DNA of 64,000 nt, from positions 62,001 through 126,000 of the forward strand of contig JAIXMO010000058.1 in NCBI GenBank assembly GCA_025677825.1, read 5' to 3'. Below the pieces are notes generated by a model. That model did not search any database, was not told the DNA's origin, and worked only from the letters and a program-made list of their open reading frames with translations. Within the stretch, counting starts at the first letter, position 1; each line of letters begins with the position of its first letter. Of this stretch, positions 40,363 to 53,486 are shown piece after piece. The DNA is from Helicostylum pulchrum (lineage: Eukaryota; Mucoromycota; Mucoromycetes; Mucorales; Mucoraceae). The translations under genes were made by a program, and so were the position numbers.

Positions 40363-40883
40363 TTATGCTCATATTCACTTAAAATATACTCATATTCGCT
40401 TATTCCCCATGAACTTTCTTTTCCTTTTTGATTTTTTCGTGAATTAATAAAATTTGACAATACTGATTGGATCATTTAGTACCATAATAACTTAAATATT
40501 ACATTTATACTTTCTTTTGGGTATGAATGAGGCATATTTATTCCTCTTAGTGTTGATATTCTCTTGATATTAACCTATCATCTCCATGGCAGTAAACACG
40601 TAGTTATACTTTATTTTTATTTGAAATATGACCGAGAATTTTTTTTTAGGTATGGATACGATCTATTTAAAAGATTTTCAATCCATCGCCGATAGTTATG
40701 TTTTAGTTTAAATCATACAATTCAGTTTATATATACTTAATGCATTAACGTATTTTTAATCAATGGTTAATATATTCTCGTTATCGTTAAAACAGCATTT
40801 GATAAAGAGCAAAGCAAGACATGTCTTTTTTTTTAAAAAAAAATTGTTATTAAAACTATTAAAATAAAAAATAACGGATATTT
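40363..40883. other. intergenic between convergent genes
   Basis: About 520 bp of AT-rich sequence between convergent 3' ends. No gene or clear structure is seen. Confidence 0.6.
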
Positions 40884-42663
40884 CTACTCGTCTTCCTCAA
40901 TAAGCTTCTGTAATTCTTCGAAAGTAGTATCCATCCCGATCTTAGCAAAAGGAAAGAACCCTGTCTTAGTTTTAACCGAATTATCTTTTAATATCTGAGA
41001 GACAATGAATAACAGCAACACTTGATTTTTAACCTCATCAAACTTTTGATGTTGAGATTCTTCAATTGACTTTTTAATAAAGTCAAACAACGTGTTACGA
41101 GGTTCTGATTTATCTGATAACAATCCTACAATTATATTTTTAACAATCGTCAATATAATGCCGGTATTATCAATAGGTCGAGGCACAGGAGGGAGCGGGA
41201 ATGTATAAAGTGGTGTAGTTACATCTGCTTCTTCAGTTTCTGTTACTGTTATTATTTGTTTTTCAGTAACCGTGGCTGTCACTGTTACTCTCTCTGGCGC
41301 GGGTTTTGTTTCTGTTACTTTCTCGGTCAATGTTAGTGGCGAAGCTTTTACTTCTGTTACTGTCTGTATTTTGGTCAATGTCTCGGTTTCCGCAACTAGG
41401 TTTGCATTGTCCATGTTAACAATAGTGACTGCCGGTAAAGTTACTGTCTTAGTAAACAAAAACCCACCTGGCAGTTTTGTAGTGGTAGTAGTTACTGACG
41501 CCGGTGCAGTAGACATATAGCTTGTAACTGTATACGTTGCTGGACCTGGCATAGATTTAGTTACTATCTCTGTGCGTACAAACCCTCCTGGTAAAGTTTT
41601 AACTGAACCAGGAGCGGTGACAGTGACTAGACTCGTATGGACTTCAGATGCGGTGACAGTGACTACGCTTGCATGTACTCCACTAGATGCTGACCCTTCA
41701 CCAGACGCTGTAACTGTTTTGGTAATTAGAAAGCCACCTGGTAATGTAGTTGTGGTGGTTGTAACCGAACCAGGAGCGGTGACAGTGACGACACTTGCAT
41801 TAACTCCACCAGATGCTGACCCTTTACCAGTCGCTGTAACCGTTTTGGTAAATAGAAACCCACCTGGCAAAGTGGTAACTGAACCAGGAGCGGTGACAGT
41901 GACTAGACTCGTATGGACTTCAGATGCGGTGACAGTGACTACGCTTGCATGTACTCCACTAGATGCTGACCCTTCACCAGACGCTGTAACTGTTTTGGTA
42001 ATTAGAAAGCCACCTGGTAATGTAGTAGTGGTGGTTGTAACAGATCCAGGCGCTGTGGTAGGAACATAGCTAGTGTATACAGATGATGCAGGGCCGGTTA
42101 TTGATAACGTCGTGGTTTCTGTAAATAAAAATCCACCGGGTGCAGTTGTAGTTGTTGTGGTTACAGATCCAGGTGCAGTAGTAGGAACTAATTTGGTGAT
42201 TACTGAAGATGCTGGACCTGCAATAGATAAAGTAACTGTTTCTGTAAATAAAAATCCGCCCGGCGCTGTCTTGGTTACTGTCGTGGCAGCTGTTGTTACG
42301 GTAACCGTTTTTACTCCTCCGTCTTTACCAAGTTTTGGGATATCCACTAGTTTAAAGAGGGGGGAAATGTCAATTAATTGCATACAGAGAGTATATATTT
42401 AATACTTACGCTTCAAATCATTGTGAAGCGATTGATCTATTAACAAGTTTTAATATGTAGAGATGATAAGATCATGTATTGAACAGGCGTAAAAAAAACT
42501 TACCTGCCGAATAATAAAACTTATCATTTGTGTCCTAAAACATAAATGTTAGTTTGAAGTAGTAGTAAAAAATGCTAAAAAAAAACCACTCTACTTTATC
42601 TCGGATCACAACACAAAGCGCGTTAGTTACAATTAAAAGAAATAGTGAAATTATCAACTTCAT
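40884..42663 (-). CDS. secreted Thr-rich tandem-repeat protein, likely cell-wall
   Basis: 529-aa predicted extracellular protein. Four exons: 42663-42595, 42534-42504, 42436-42410 and 42346-40884. The first encodes a clear signal peptide (MKLIISLFLLIVTNALC), and two micro-exons of 31 and 27 nt keep phase. The body (about residues 50-340) is built of Thr/Val-rich repeats around TAPGSVTTTTTT, PGGFL(F/I)T(E/K)TVT and GPASSV or GSASSGVHASVVTV, probably heavily O-mannosylated. A non-repetitive C-terminal domain (about 400-529) ends EELQKLIEEDE. No GPI-anchor tail is evident. The family is not known to me; a wall or adhesion role is inferred from composition. A 149-bp block is exactly duplicated. 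An ATG at 42383 in the same frame lies inside an intron and was not used as the start. Confidence 0.78.
41602..42026. repeat. exact 149-bp duplication in the Thr-rich gene
   Basis: Bases 41602-41750 are identical to 41878-42026, 276 bp (92 codons) apart, so frame is kept. The similar but diverged units between and beside them suggest recent gene conversion or unequal crossing-over. Confidence 0.85.
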
Positions 42664-42994
42664 TTTTATTTAAAAAGAAAAAAAGAATATACAAATAATT
42701 AAAAGGCTTGAGTTTTTAACACATCAAGTTTGTTAGGATCTTTTTTTTTTCAAAGGAATGTGGGTCGATAACATTCTTACATGTACGTATTTATCAAATA
42801 AGTAAAAAATAAAAAAATAAAAAAAAAGGATTTTTGTATATAAAATTATAATGTTTTAGTTCTACGATCATCTAAAGATAAGGATAAATTTGAAAAAAAA
42901 AAAAAAAAAAAAATATACATGAAAAAAATATAGCTTTTTTTTGTTTTGTGGGAGAGGGAAAAAAAAAAGGATAGGAGGTTTATATAAAAGAAAT
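42664..42994. other. intergenic
   Basis: Promoter side of the Thr-rich gene and 3' flank of ARB1. It contains A-runs at 42820-42830 and 42894-42913. Nothing else seen. Confidence 0.6.
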
Positions 42995-44903
42995 TTACAA
43001 CTTGACTTGCTTTCTGAGTTGTTCCTTGTAAGCATTGATGGTACCCTGGAAAGGTTGGACAAGACCATTTTCACAACGCCAGATTTCTTTTGCAACTTGC
43101 GAGATCAAACGGAAATCGTGAGAAACAAGAACAACACCACCAGTGAAACGGTTAATAGCATCAGCAAGTGAATCAATGGACTCCATATCCAAATGATTAG
43201 TAGGTTCATCCAATAAGATAATATGAGGACGCATTACTGCTAATTCGGCGAATACAAGACGAGACTTGAGACCATCAGACAAAGTACCGATAAGAGAAGT
43301 TTGATGAGTACCGGTCAAACCATAGCGACCGAGTTGTTGACGCCAGTAAGATAAATCAGAACCCTCAGTAGGGAACTTGTTACGCATATAATCGATAGGG
43401 TTAAGGTTGTTATCGAGTTGATCGTTAGAGTGCTGAGAGTATTTACCGAGCTTCAAGGAAGTATGCTTTTGAATACGACCACCAGTAGGTACGAGTTCGT
43501 TATCCATTAACTTGAGTAAAGTAGACTTACCAGCACCATTGGGACCGACCAAAGCAATACGAGAATCCATATCAATACCTAATTCAAGGTGTCTATAAAG
43601 ACAGTTTTCCATTTTACCATCCCAAGAGAAAGAGACATCTTGGAAAGCAAGAACAGGGGGAGGAAGCTTAACCACATCAGTGAAGGAGAACTTGAAAGCT
43701 AAAGGATTCTCAACCTTTTCAATAAGACCAGCAGCCTCCATCTTGTCAATAATCTTTTGCTTGGACTTGGCTTGTCTAACCAAATTAGCATAAGTACCAG
43801 CGGAAGCAATGAACTTCTTGATATGAGCAATTTCTTCTTGTTGCTTAGCATAAGCCTTGGATTGGTTAACTTCGTTTTCTTCCTTGGTCTTGATGAAAGT
43901 ATCGTAGTTACCACCATAGTAAAGAAGCTTACGCTTGTGGTCCAAATGCATCATGTTGGAACAGACACCGTTCAAGAAATCTTGAGAATGAGAAACAATG
44001 ATAAGAATACGATCATAGGTCTTCAAGTATTCTTCAAGCCATACAGTAGCCTCCAAATCCAAATGATTAGTAGGTTCATCCAAAAGCAACAAAGTAGGCT
44101 TAATGAAAAGGGCACGGGCCAAAGCAACTCTCATTCTCCAACCACCAGACATATCCTTGGTCTTCTTCTTCATTTGAAGAGCACTGAAACCCAAACCAGA
44201 TAAAAGAGTACAAGCTCTAGTTTCGAAAGTAGCGGGATCCATTTGTTCGATACGTTCATAAATATCATCTAATAATGGGTTATCACCTCCGTCTTCTTCA
44301 CCAAGAATTTCCTCAACCTTCTTTTCAAGACGAGCAACTTCCTTTTGAGCAGACATAATAACAGATTCAACAGCGTTGAACTCGGAAGGTTCTGCTTCTT
44401 GGTTTAAGAGGTAGATCTATACACACATGAATATTAGTACCTGACTTGGAAAATATTTTTTTTTCTAGATGCTTCCATCTTTCTTCTTCTCCTCCTCCTT
44501 TTTCGTATATGTTTATATAATAACTTACATCAATGTGGTCAGGAATCTCGATATCACGACCAGCAAGAGAGGCCAAGAAAGTAGATTTACCAGAACCGTT
44601 AGAACCGATAAGACCATAACGTCTACCGAAATTGAGTTCAATGTTGGCATTATCAATTAAGACACGACCATGGAAATTGAGAGAGTAAGAATGAATCTTA
44701 ATATCTCTACTTCTTTCTTGAGAAGTATAAACACCAGTAGCAGTACGATCAGTACTGATCTTGAGATTAGAAACATCCAACTCATCTGAAGAGTTGTTGG
44801 TGGACTCTAAAGGAGTATTCTTTCCTGAAGAAGCAGGTGTACCCTTCTTGGCAGCTCTAGCTGCGAGACGCTTGGCTTTAGAAGCAGACATGGCACCACT
44901 CAT
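42995..44903 (-). CDS. ARB1: ABC-F ATPase, ARB1/ABCF2 type
   Basis: 598-aa cytosolic/nuclear ABC-F protein; in yeast Arb1 acts in ribosome biogenesis and export. Two exons (44903-44529 and 44416-42995) sum exactly to 599 codons, joined in phase 0. No membrane spans. It has two nucleotide-binding domains: Walker A GSNGSGKST and GPNGAGKST, signatures MSGGWRMRVALARAL and LSDGLKSRLVFAELA, and two Walker B boxes, each followed by PTNHLD. The second signature is LSDG rather than LSGG. The ABC-F linker between domains is present (YAKQQEEIAHIKKFIAS). The N-terminus is basic and Ala/Lys-rich, as in Arb1. Length is close to the 610 aa of yeast Arb1. Confidence 0.94.
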
Positions 44904-45345
44904 TTTATTAAAGTTATTAAAGTGTTTAAAAAAAAAAGAAAAAAGAATAATCAAAAAAAAAAAACTTTTTTTTTTCTACTCTAAAACAGTAAAGTGACGT
45001 TTAAATTAAACCAATATCATTGGCTAAAAGAATTAACCTAAATTCCCTAATGATAAGCAGAAAAGCCTTCCCCTAGTTTTCAAATCTGCTGCGGTTTGCA
45101 AGTGAACCCAGTTTAGCTATGTCATGAGTGTAACAATATTTTATTCTTATCTTGTAATAAAATACAGATCCCTCCTTAAAAAAAAAGACTTTGTCTAATT
45201 AGCCTTGGGTAGGCTTTTTTCTCATCTAAACTCAGAATTCATCTTTTTTATTTAGCACAGAAAAATTTTCTTTTTCTTTTTAAACGTCATAGATGTAAGA
45301 TCTGCCATATCAGTGCCTAAGTATTTTTTTTACAGTTGAAACCCG

Positions 45346-45376
<31 letters not shown>

Positions 45377-45962
45377 CGCACACACACACGCACACACACG
45401 CGCACACACATACTCTGTCCATTTTATTTGAAACATAAAGCTTCAGTGGACCAACAAGATCCTATTTTAGAAATATTATTTCAAATTCAGCCCCTTACGC
45501 TTTACCAAAAGAGATTTTACTGCTTTAAAATAAAGAGCTTCTTTATAAAATATACATATACATTCGTAGGTTTGGTTTCCAGTAGTAGTATTATTGCTCT
45601 CAATGTTCTAGATACAGAGCTATGTAGTTTAGAAAATTCTGTTTTTTTTTTTTTATATACATATATGTATATATCTGTATCGTTTCCTAAAAACGAGAGA
45701 CCAAATAACTTGTATAGACCCCTCCTTCTGTAGTACAACCAATTGAATCAGAAACAAATAACCTTCCAAGCATATAATTTCTTTCTTCGTATACTATATG
45801 GTCAATTAGAAGCAAATGATACAGTGCGCGTTTTTAGCCCGAAAACAATTTTTTTCATACAAGCCTTAATATTACAGAGTAAATTTATTCAATACCAGTC
45901 GCATAAAGTAAGTTTTTTTGGTTACACCTGAAAAAAAAATGTGGCTTTTTCCCCCTTTTTTT
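44904..45962. other. intergenic with poly-T and (CA)n repeat
   Basis: About 1 kb upstream of ARB1 and downstream of SLX1. It contains a 26-T run and (CA)n/(CG) repeat at about 45345-45413. Small open frames near 45428-45931 lack family resemblance or splice sites and were not called. Confidence 0.55.
45345..45413. repeat. poly-T plus (CA)n microsatellite
   Basis: A long T run passes directly into imperfect CA repeats with occasional CG. This is simple-sequence DNA only. Confidence 0.9.
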
Positions 45963-47004
45963 TCAAGTTAAATTGATTACAGAAGAATCTGAGTCACTGC
46001 TATCCATAATACTAGAACTATCGTTTGATGGTTCTTGGTCTAAATCAAATGAAATGCCGTCTTCTACTAGCTTGTTTCGTAGTTTAGAAGCTTTAATTAA
46101 ATCACCCCAAACCAGCAGTTTCGCACAATTAGGGCAGTATCCATACACTGGTACACCTTGATCGGAAAAATCTTTAGATAGACAACTGACATGGCTTGTC
46201 ATATCATTACATAAATCACATAGTACATAGTCTAGGGCATTATCCTTTTTTGTTTGTAAGTATCAACTATAGTATTTTATCCCTAAAAAAATACAAACCT
46301 TTTCTATCGACTCAGAACATATGTAACAATGCATAGGCTCGATATCTGGTATTTGAAAGGTGTCTAAAATATCTTTTTCTGCGACACACTCAAAATTTGA
46401 ATCAGAAATACTTTTGTCTAAAATAATATCAACTTACCCATTATTCTATTTCGCTTAACTAGATCCTGTATCGGACCTACCGACCAAGACATTTGTTTTG
46501 GTAAACTAACGCCATCCAAGAACATGGATTGCATAGTCGGCTGGACAAATCGGAGCTTCAGTGGTAGCAAAGAAAATGGACTTGTATTTAATAGCAATTG
46601 TACTGCTCTCACTTTTGTCAGGACCGAATTTACGCCTCTACAGCTCTTTAATCTTGCTTTAAATATATCTGTATTGGCTACGCATTTTATATGTCGACTT
46701 TGTAATGGTTTTTGCCACGCACATTCAAATTGGAGTGCGTGTTTTCTACTAGGAAATCCATATATAACGAGTATATGTTCCCTTTTTATACATATTTGTA
46801 AGTAAATAAATTTTTGGGTTTACTCTTTTTTTTTTTGTACCATGGTCTTAATTTTCGTGTACGATAAGCGCCTTGTGTTATTTCACCATTATGTTGCCTT
46901 AAACGACGAATAGGGTCAGGTGTTGAACCAACGTATGTCTTATTGGTATGCTCTTCCTGTAAAGACCGGATCAAGTAACAGCTATAGAATGAACAATACG
47001 ACAT
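45963..47004 (-). CDS. SLX1: SLX1 structure-specific endonuclease subunit
   Basis: 289-aa catalytic subunit of the SLX1-SLX4 nuclease, which cuts branched DNA such as flaps and Holliday junctions. Four exons: 47004-46841, 46781-46438, 46378-46299 and 46244-45963, summing exactly to 290 codons. The GIY-YIG domain is at the N-terminus: CYLIRS, KTYVGST, RLRQHNG and FECAWQ, the last giving the metal-binding Glu. The C-terminal atypical RING has [20 protein letters not shown] and GYCPNC. The third exon start at 46378 is chosen because the nearer AG would leave a 20-nt intron; the 59-nt version keeps the same frame. The tail is acidic and Ser-rich. The gene is divergent from Hog1. Confidence 0.9.
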
Positions 47005-47126
47005 GCTAAAAAGAGAGAAAAAAGAAAAACAGAAAGAAAATACAGATTCAGTTACTTTAAAGTCCTCTCTCTTTTTTTTTTTTTTTTTCTTTTTCTTCTT
47101 TTTCAAAAAAAAGTAAATAAATACAG
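47005..47126. promoter_or_regulatory. compact bidirectional promoter, SLX1 (-) / HOG1 (+)
   Basis: Only 122 bp separate the two start codons, so both transcripts must initiate from this interval or inside a neighbour. It contains a poly-T/poly-C-T tract (about 47075-47100), a common nucleosome-excluding element. No factor site can be assigned. Confidence 0.6.
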
Positions 47127-48808
<1,682 letters not shown>

Positions 48809-49530
48809 GCCCCCCCCCCCCCCTTTCCCCTTTTTTTTTAAATGTATACACCATTTCCACAAATTGCTACTGGAAACACAATTGTAAATAAATTTGGGCC
48901 TGGTAAAAAATAATAATAAAAAAAACACTTTTAAAGGTATTATACCTCTCCGAACAAATAGAAATCATCACTTTTTACGAACAAAAACCATTATTCATAC
49001 TTATGATGTAACATATTTGAACGAAGAAACCTGATAATAAAATTTTAACCAAATAACTTTTATAAACTACTGAATATATACAACTAATGAGCGTTAAGTT
49101 TTATTTATGTCCATTATTGGTTTTTTTTTACAGCTGTTCATTTTTTGGGCGTAAGACAAGAAAATACTTTCTTTTTTTTTTTTTTTTTTTTTTCTCTGCT
49201 AAATTTCATAAACAAATGTCTTGCCCGTTCTTCGCTCAGTCGTCCGTAAACCCCTCAAGTATTGCAAGAACTTCGACTCACCTCTTCGTTCTGTCCGTCC
49301 CTTTTGCTGTTTGTTATATTATTTTCCAAGTAACTTTTTCATTTCCTTTTCTTTGTTATTTTATTACGAATAAAAAGTTCACTGAAATAAAACACACAAA
49401 TGTAAAAATATATACATATATCTTTTTTTATTTACGCAAGTATATCAAAATGTGAGTGTGGATGTTTTACGTAAGTTTATATATATTATTATTTCGTAGG
49501 TGTCGCTGTTTTTTTTTTTTTTTTGCGAGT
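48809..49530. other. intergenic between convergent genes
   Basis: 3' flanks of Hog1 and the bromodomain gene. It begins with a C run (48811-48823), then T/A runs at 49171-49193 and 49509-49524. An open frame from 49087 is Phe-rich low complexity and is not supported. Confidence 0.6.
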
Positions 49531-51537
49531 TCAATCAATATCCATATCTGAATCACCTTGCTCTTCCGTATTTACATTACTAATATTATTTGCCATTGCA
49601 TTCTCAAGCCGTACACACTTGCTTAACAATTTTGCTCGTAAATCCGTCAATTTGACACTGGATCTTTTAATGAATCCAGGAGCGGGTATATTACGATAAT
49701 TAACTGTGTCACGTTGCCAGTGCAATATATTCATCCAATCCACATCACGCATCATGTCTCTTTCAAATGCAGTAAACATCATCTTTTGTCGACTGATGTC
49801 TGTTGGGTTCTTGTTCTGCAGCTACAGTGTTAAAATTATACATGCTAAATAAAACATAAGAGAGAAAAAAACTTACCAATTCCTTCATTCGTTCTTCTTT
49901 ATCTTTAGTTCTTAATTGTTTAGCATGAATATTAAATTCACGTAACCTTTGTAATCGTCTTTCTGCTTCAATACGCTCATTTTCCAATCGAATACGTTCC
50001 TCTCGTTCAAACTTTTCTTGTTTTTCACGTTCCTCTTGATCTCGAAGTCTAGCGCCATTTTTAATTTGACTATAGATTTCGGTAATGTCAAAGCCTTTAG
50101 GTTGCTCTTTTGGTTTAGGAGGAGGTGGAGGAGGAGAAATCCTTGGCGTAGTATGTAATGGTTGTGTATAAGGGATAGATGGTTCTGTAGGCTTTCGATT
50201 CGTATGGACAGGAAGTTTTGGTAATGGTAAAGTAGGTACATTCTTTGCAAGTGCAAGCCATTTATCATGATTATGTAAAACTGGTTCCGCTTTAGATTTT
50301 GGAGAAGGTAATCTTCCAATAGCTAATTTGGGTCGGGTAGGTTCCTTGGAAAGTGCTAATCCCGGTGTCTTTGTTGTTGTTGTTGTCGTTGTTGTTGTAG
50401 TTATTGGTTTAGGTGGTTCCTTTGATAAAGCTAATCCAGGTGCTTTGGTTTGTTTTGAAGGTGTAATGGATATTTTAAGTCGATTATTGTTATTATTATT
50501 ACCAGCTGGTGTGCTAGAATTGGATGAAGATTCTTGATCCTTATTTTTGGTTGTGATTTTTAATCTTAAAATATTTGATCGACCTATGCACACACGAAAA
50601 AAAAAAGTTAAACACACGTATAAATAAACTCCCTAATCGAGTTAATGGTTTTTTTTTTACCAGGAGTCGAAGTGCTGTTACTATTAATAGAATGATTTAC
50701 AGTTTCGTTTGCAATAGGTGGTGGTGGTGGTGGTGGTGGTAGTGGCGGTTGTGATGCTACCATATGTGCTACTGGTGGTAATGGTAATGATGATGGTGGT
50801 GCTGGTGGTGGCAGTGGTTTTTGTGATGGCTGTTGTGATGGTTGTGGTACAGGTGACTGTGTAGAAATCTCGTGAATTGTTGAATTGATAATTACACCTA
50901 TAAAATACATATATAAACATTGGAATACGATCAAAACCATATATACAAAACTTACCTTTTTCTGCAGTACGTTGCTTTTTAGAAACCTTTTTGCCTTTAG
51001 ATTTAGTATGATGTAATTTTTCCCACGTCTTTTCAAATACTTGTTCCAATTGATGCCCATACAAATTGATTTCATGCTCAGGAGGATTATAAGCGTAACA
51101 ATTTCTAAACATTAATCGAATATCTTCTGCCAATTGATTCTCATGTGTGTATTCACCACTGTATAACTTTTTTTCGTATGTGGTCATATCCATTGGTTGT
51201 TTAATAATATCATAATAATCTGTAGCTCCCCAAGCATCTGCATCCACTGGTTGTTGAAATGGCCAACTAATCGAAAGGTACTTTGGTTTCTTTAATTCCT
51301 TTACAATCGCCTCACATCGTTTAAATTCTTCTTCAGACATCACTGGTGGCGATTGTTCTCGTTCTCGTTTTAATGTGTTTGGCTTAGGTAATGATAATTT
51401 AACTGTTAATGGTGGCGCTTGTTGTTCAATTACGATTGGTTCTGCAATAGGTGATGGAGGTCGAATGGGTTCTACTGGTATCGAACTTTCGTGTACAAGC
51501 TGCATATACAGGTTTAAAAATATTAACTTTTTTCTGT

Positions 51538-51568
<31 letters not shown>

Positions 51569-52130
51569 AATAATAGAAACTTACATGACTATCCTCTTGG
51601 TCTTGAAACAAGTGAGAAACGTTAACATGAGGTGGTACCTTTTTTAATTGACGTTTAAATGACTCTTCCAATCTTTTAGCATCAATGGTAACGGGATCAT
51701 AAGGGTTGTTATACAAGTAACAGTTGTCAAATATGAGTTGTATATCAGCCAAGAATGGTTCAATGGAAGGATAAGCGTTTTGTTTTAATTTGGATTCGAC
51801 AGTGCCCAAGTCCATGGGATGTTTAATGACATCAAAGTAATCCAGTATATTAAATTTAACGGGATCAACAGGGTTTTGAAATGCTACCGAACGTTTGTTT
51901 CTCTTCAAGACTTTCATTGTGTTTTGGCAAAACTGTAAATCGGAAGGAGACATTCGTATAGGTGGTTGTGGTGGTGGTGGTGGTGAAGACGAAGTTATAT
52001 GACTAATTAAATATATATATATATATATTCAATATACTTTGTATTCCCTTTTTTATTGTGTATATTAAACTTACGGTTCGTCGTCGTATACTAAACTAGC
52101 AAACGGTTTTTTTTGCGATAAATGTGACAT
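49531..52130 (-). CDS. double-bromodomain chromatin protein
   Basis: 750-aa nuclear protein expected to bind acetylated histones. Six exons: 52130-52075, 52002-51585, 51499-50956, 50897-50661, 50583-49877 and 49821-49531, summing exactly to 751 codons. BD1 lies at about residues 40-150 (YFDVIKHPMDLGTVESKL, IFDNCYLYN) and BD2 at about 210-310 (DYYDIIKQPMDMTTYEKKL, MFRNCYAYNPP). Both keep the acetyl-lysine-reading Asn. Pro-rich, Asn-rich and poly-Thr linkers follow, then a charged coiled coil (ERERIRLENERIEAERR type) and a conserved-looking end (FERDMMRDVDWMNILHW). The order BD-BD suggests a Bdf1/BET relative, but I see no clear extraterminal domain, so I do not call it BET. Confidence 0.88.
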
Positions 52131-52639
52131 TATAATATACTTTTTTTTTTTACAAGTGATATCTTTTTTTATACTGTAAACTATAAAAAGAGGAAAAAAG
52201 TATGTTTGGGGGTATTTGACAGGAATAAAATGGAATAAAAGAATCTAATGGGTTGTAATCAATTCGATCTTTTTTAATTCCTTATTGTCAAGATAAAAAA
52301 GAAAAAGTTTATTTCACCAGAATAAGAGAAAAAACCAACAATTCCAAATGAATGATGTCAGCAAAAAAAAAAAAAAAAAAAAAGTTAAAATGGCGCAGGA
52401 ACTTTTTTAGAGCAAAATATCTAAGTTTATTTACAAGACATAGTGTATTTAAGAAAAAAGAAAAGGAGCATGGTATTTAGTAGATAAGTAAGTACATAGT
52501 AATTAGCAAGAGATGTATACATGTATAAAAAATGGGTATGTGTAAAATATATAGAAGGCATATGATTTAGTTAAAGGGATAAGTATTTACAATGGAAGGA
52601 TTGGAAGTGTGTTTCATACAGATATATATATATTTTTTT
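52131..52639. other. intergenic
   Basis: Promoter side of the bromodomain gene and 3' flank of the small basic protein. It contains a 22-A run near 52363-52383. Nothing else is supported. Confidence 0.6.
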
Positions 52640-53305
52640 TTACAAAGCATGTCGTAATGGAGATTGTTTTCCCCAAATAAACTGATCAGTTCTTTTTTTA
52701 GTTGACGGTTTTTCTTTATTCATAATAATGTTGTTATTGGAAGCATTGGAAAGTGCAGTCATACGTAAATAATTTGAGTTTGTTCTAGTATCTCTAATAT
52801 AACCATGTGTATTAACCCATTTTGGTTGTTGTGCAGATTTATTTTCTATAGTTGCATTAGAATGTTCTATCCAATGATGATGGCTATTATGACTTTCTTG
52901 TGTTTGTTGATATTGCTTGACAGTCTTGTGACGCCTCTCTCTTTCTGAGTCCATCTTTTTATTGCTACAATCTGCTTCTTCCAGTTGTCTCTTTTTACTA
53001 GTTTCTCTATAGTAATTACGTACATCTTGATTTATATCTTTTTCTTTTGTTAATGCTGTCTTTTTGGTTACTTTAATAATTGTATGCGCATTATTTCTAA
53101 TCATCGTTGGTTGCCGCGGTTGCTGATATTGGTTATTACTATGGTGTTGATTACTATGGTGATGAGGTAGCTTGGATACCAAATTAAATAAAACCTTTTT
53201 AATGGTTGACAAGGAAGGTGTAGCTGGATGAGCCATAGTAGAAGCAGTAGTACCAGTAGTAGTATTAGTAGTAGTAGTAGTAGTAGTAGTAGTAGAAAAT
53301 CTCAT
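52640..53305 (-). CDS. small basic low-complexity protein, unrecognised
   Basis: Intronless 221-aa open frame starting at ATG 53305. A poly-Thr N-terminus encoded by an (AGT)n repeat is followed by a short hydrophobic-basic segment (LSTIKKVLFNLVSKLPHHH), His/Gln/Asn-rich stretches and basic clusters (KKRQLEE, RERRHK). The end, TDQFIWGKQSPLRHAL, looks like a conserved short motif. I do not recognise the family. Composition suggests a largely disordered, possibly nuclear protein. The length of the open frame in such AT-rich DNA and the C-terminal motif support it as a gene, but evidence is modest. Confidence 0.5.
   Translation of the reverse strand: MRFSTTTTTTTTTNTTTGTTASTMAHPATPSLSTIKKVLFNLVSKLPHHHSNQHHSNNQYQQPRQPTMIRNNAHTIIKVTKKTALTKEKDINQDVRNYYRETSKKRQLEEADCSNKKMDSERERRHKTVKQYQQTQESHNSHHHWIEHSNATIENKSAQQPKWVNTHGYIRDTRTNSNYLRMTALSNASNNNIIMNKEKPSTKKRTDQFIWGKQSPLRHAL
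53264..53294. repeat. (AGT)n repeat encoding poly-Thr
   Basis: About ten triplets read as Thr codons at the start of the small basic protein. This is the third AGT/ACT tract in the window read as Thr or lying near a start codon. Confidence 0.85.
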
Positions 53306-53486
53306 TTTTTTTTTAAATAATAATAGTAAAAAGAAAAACGAAAAAAAAAGGTAAAAAAGAAAAAAAAAGCGTTTTATATATAAAACAGGTAATTGACAAA
53401 TAATCCAGACCTGGAAGACTTTTTTTATATATAAATATGCACCTTGTCATAACATGGAATTCTATTCTTTTTTTTCGCCCAAATAT

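Noticed and set aside
41572..42069. Long plus-strand open frame across the Thr-rich gene
   Set aside because: It is the antisense of the in-frame repeat. The minus strand has the signal peptide, introns and a sensible protein.
43757..44203. Plus-strand open frame of about 148 codons
   Set aside because: Antisense shadow of the ARB1 coding exon, which has complete ABC motifs.
45428..45931. Small open frames between ARB1 and SLX1
   Set aside because: Low-complexity, mutually overlapping on both strands, with no recognisable domain.
49087..49455. Plus-strand open frame of about 120 codons
   Set aside because: Phe/Lys-rich low complexity from T and A runs, between two convergent 3' ends.
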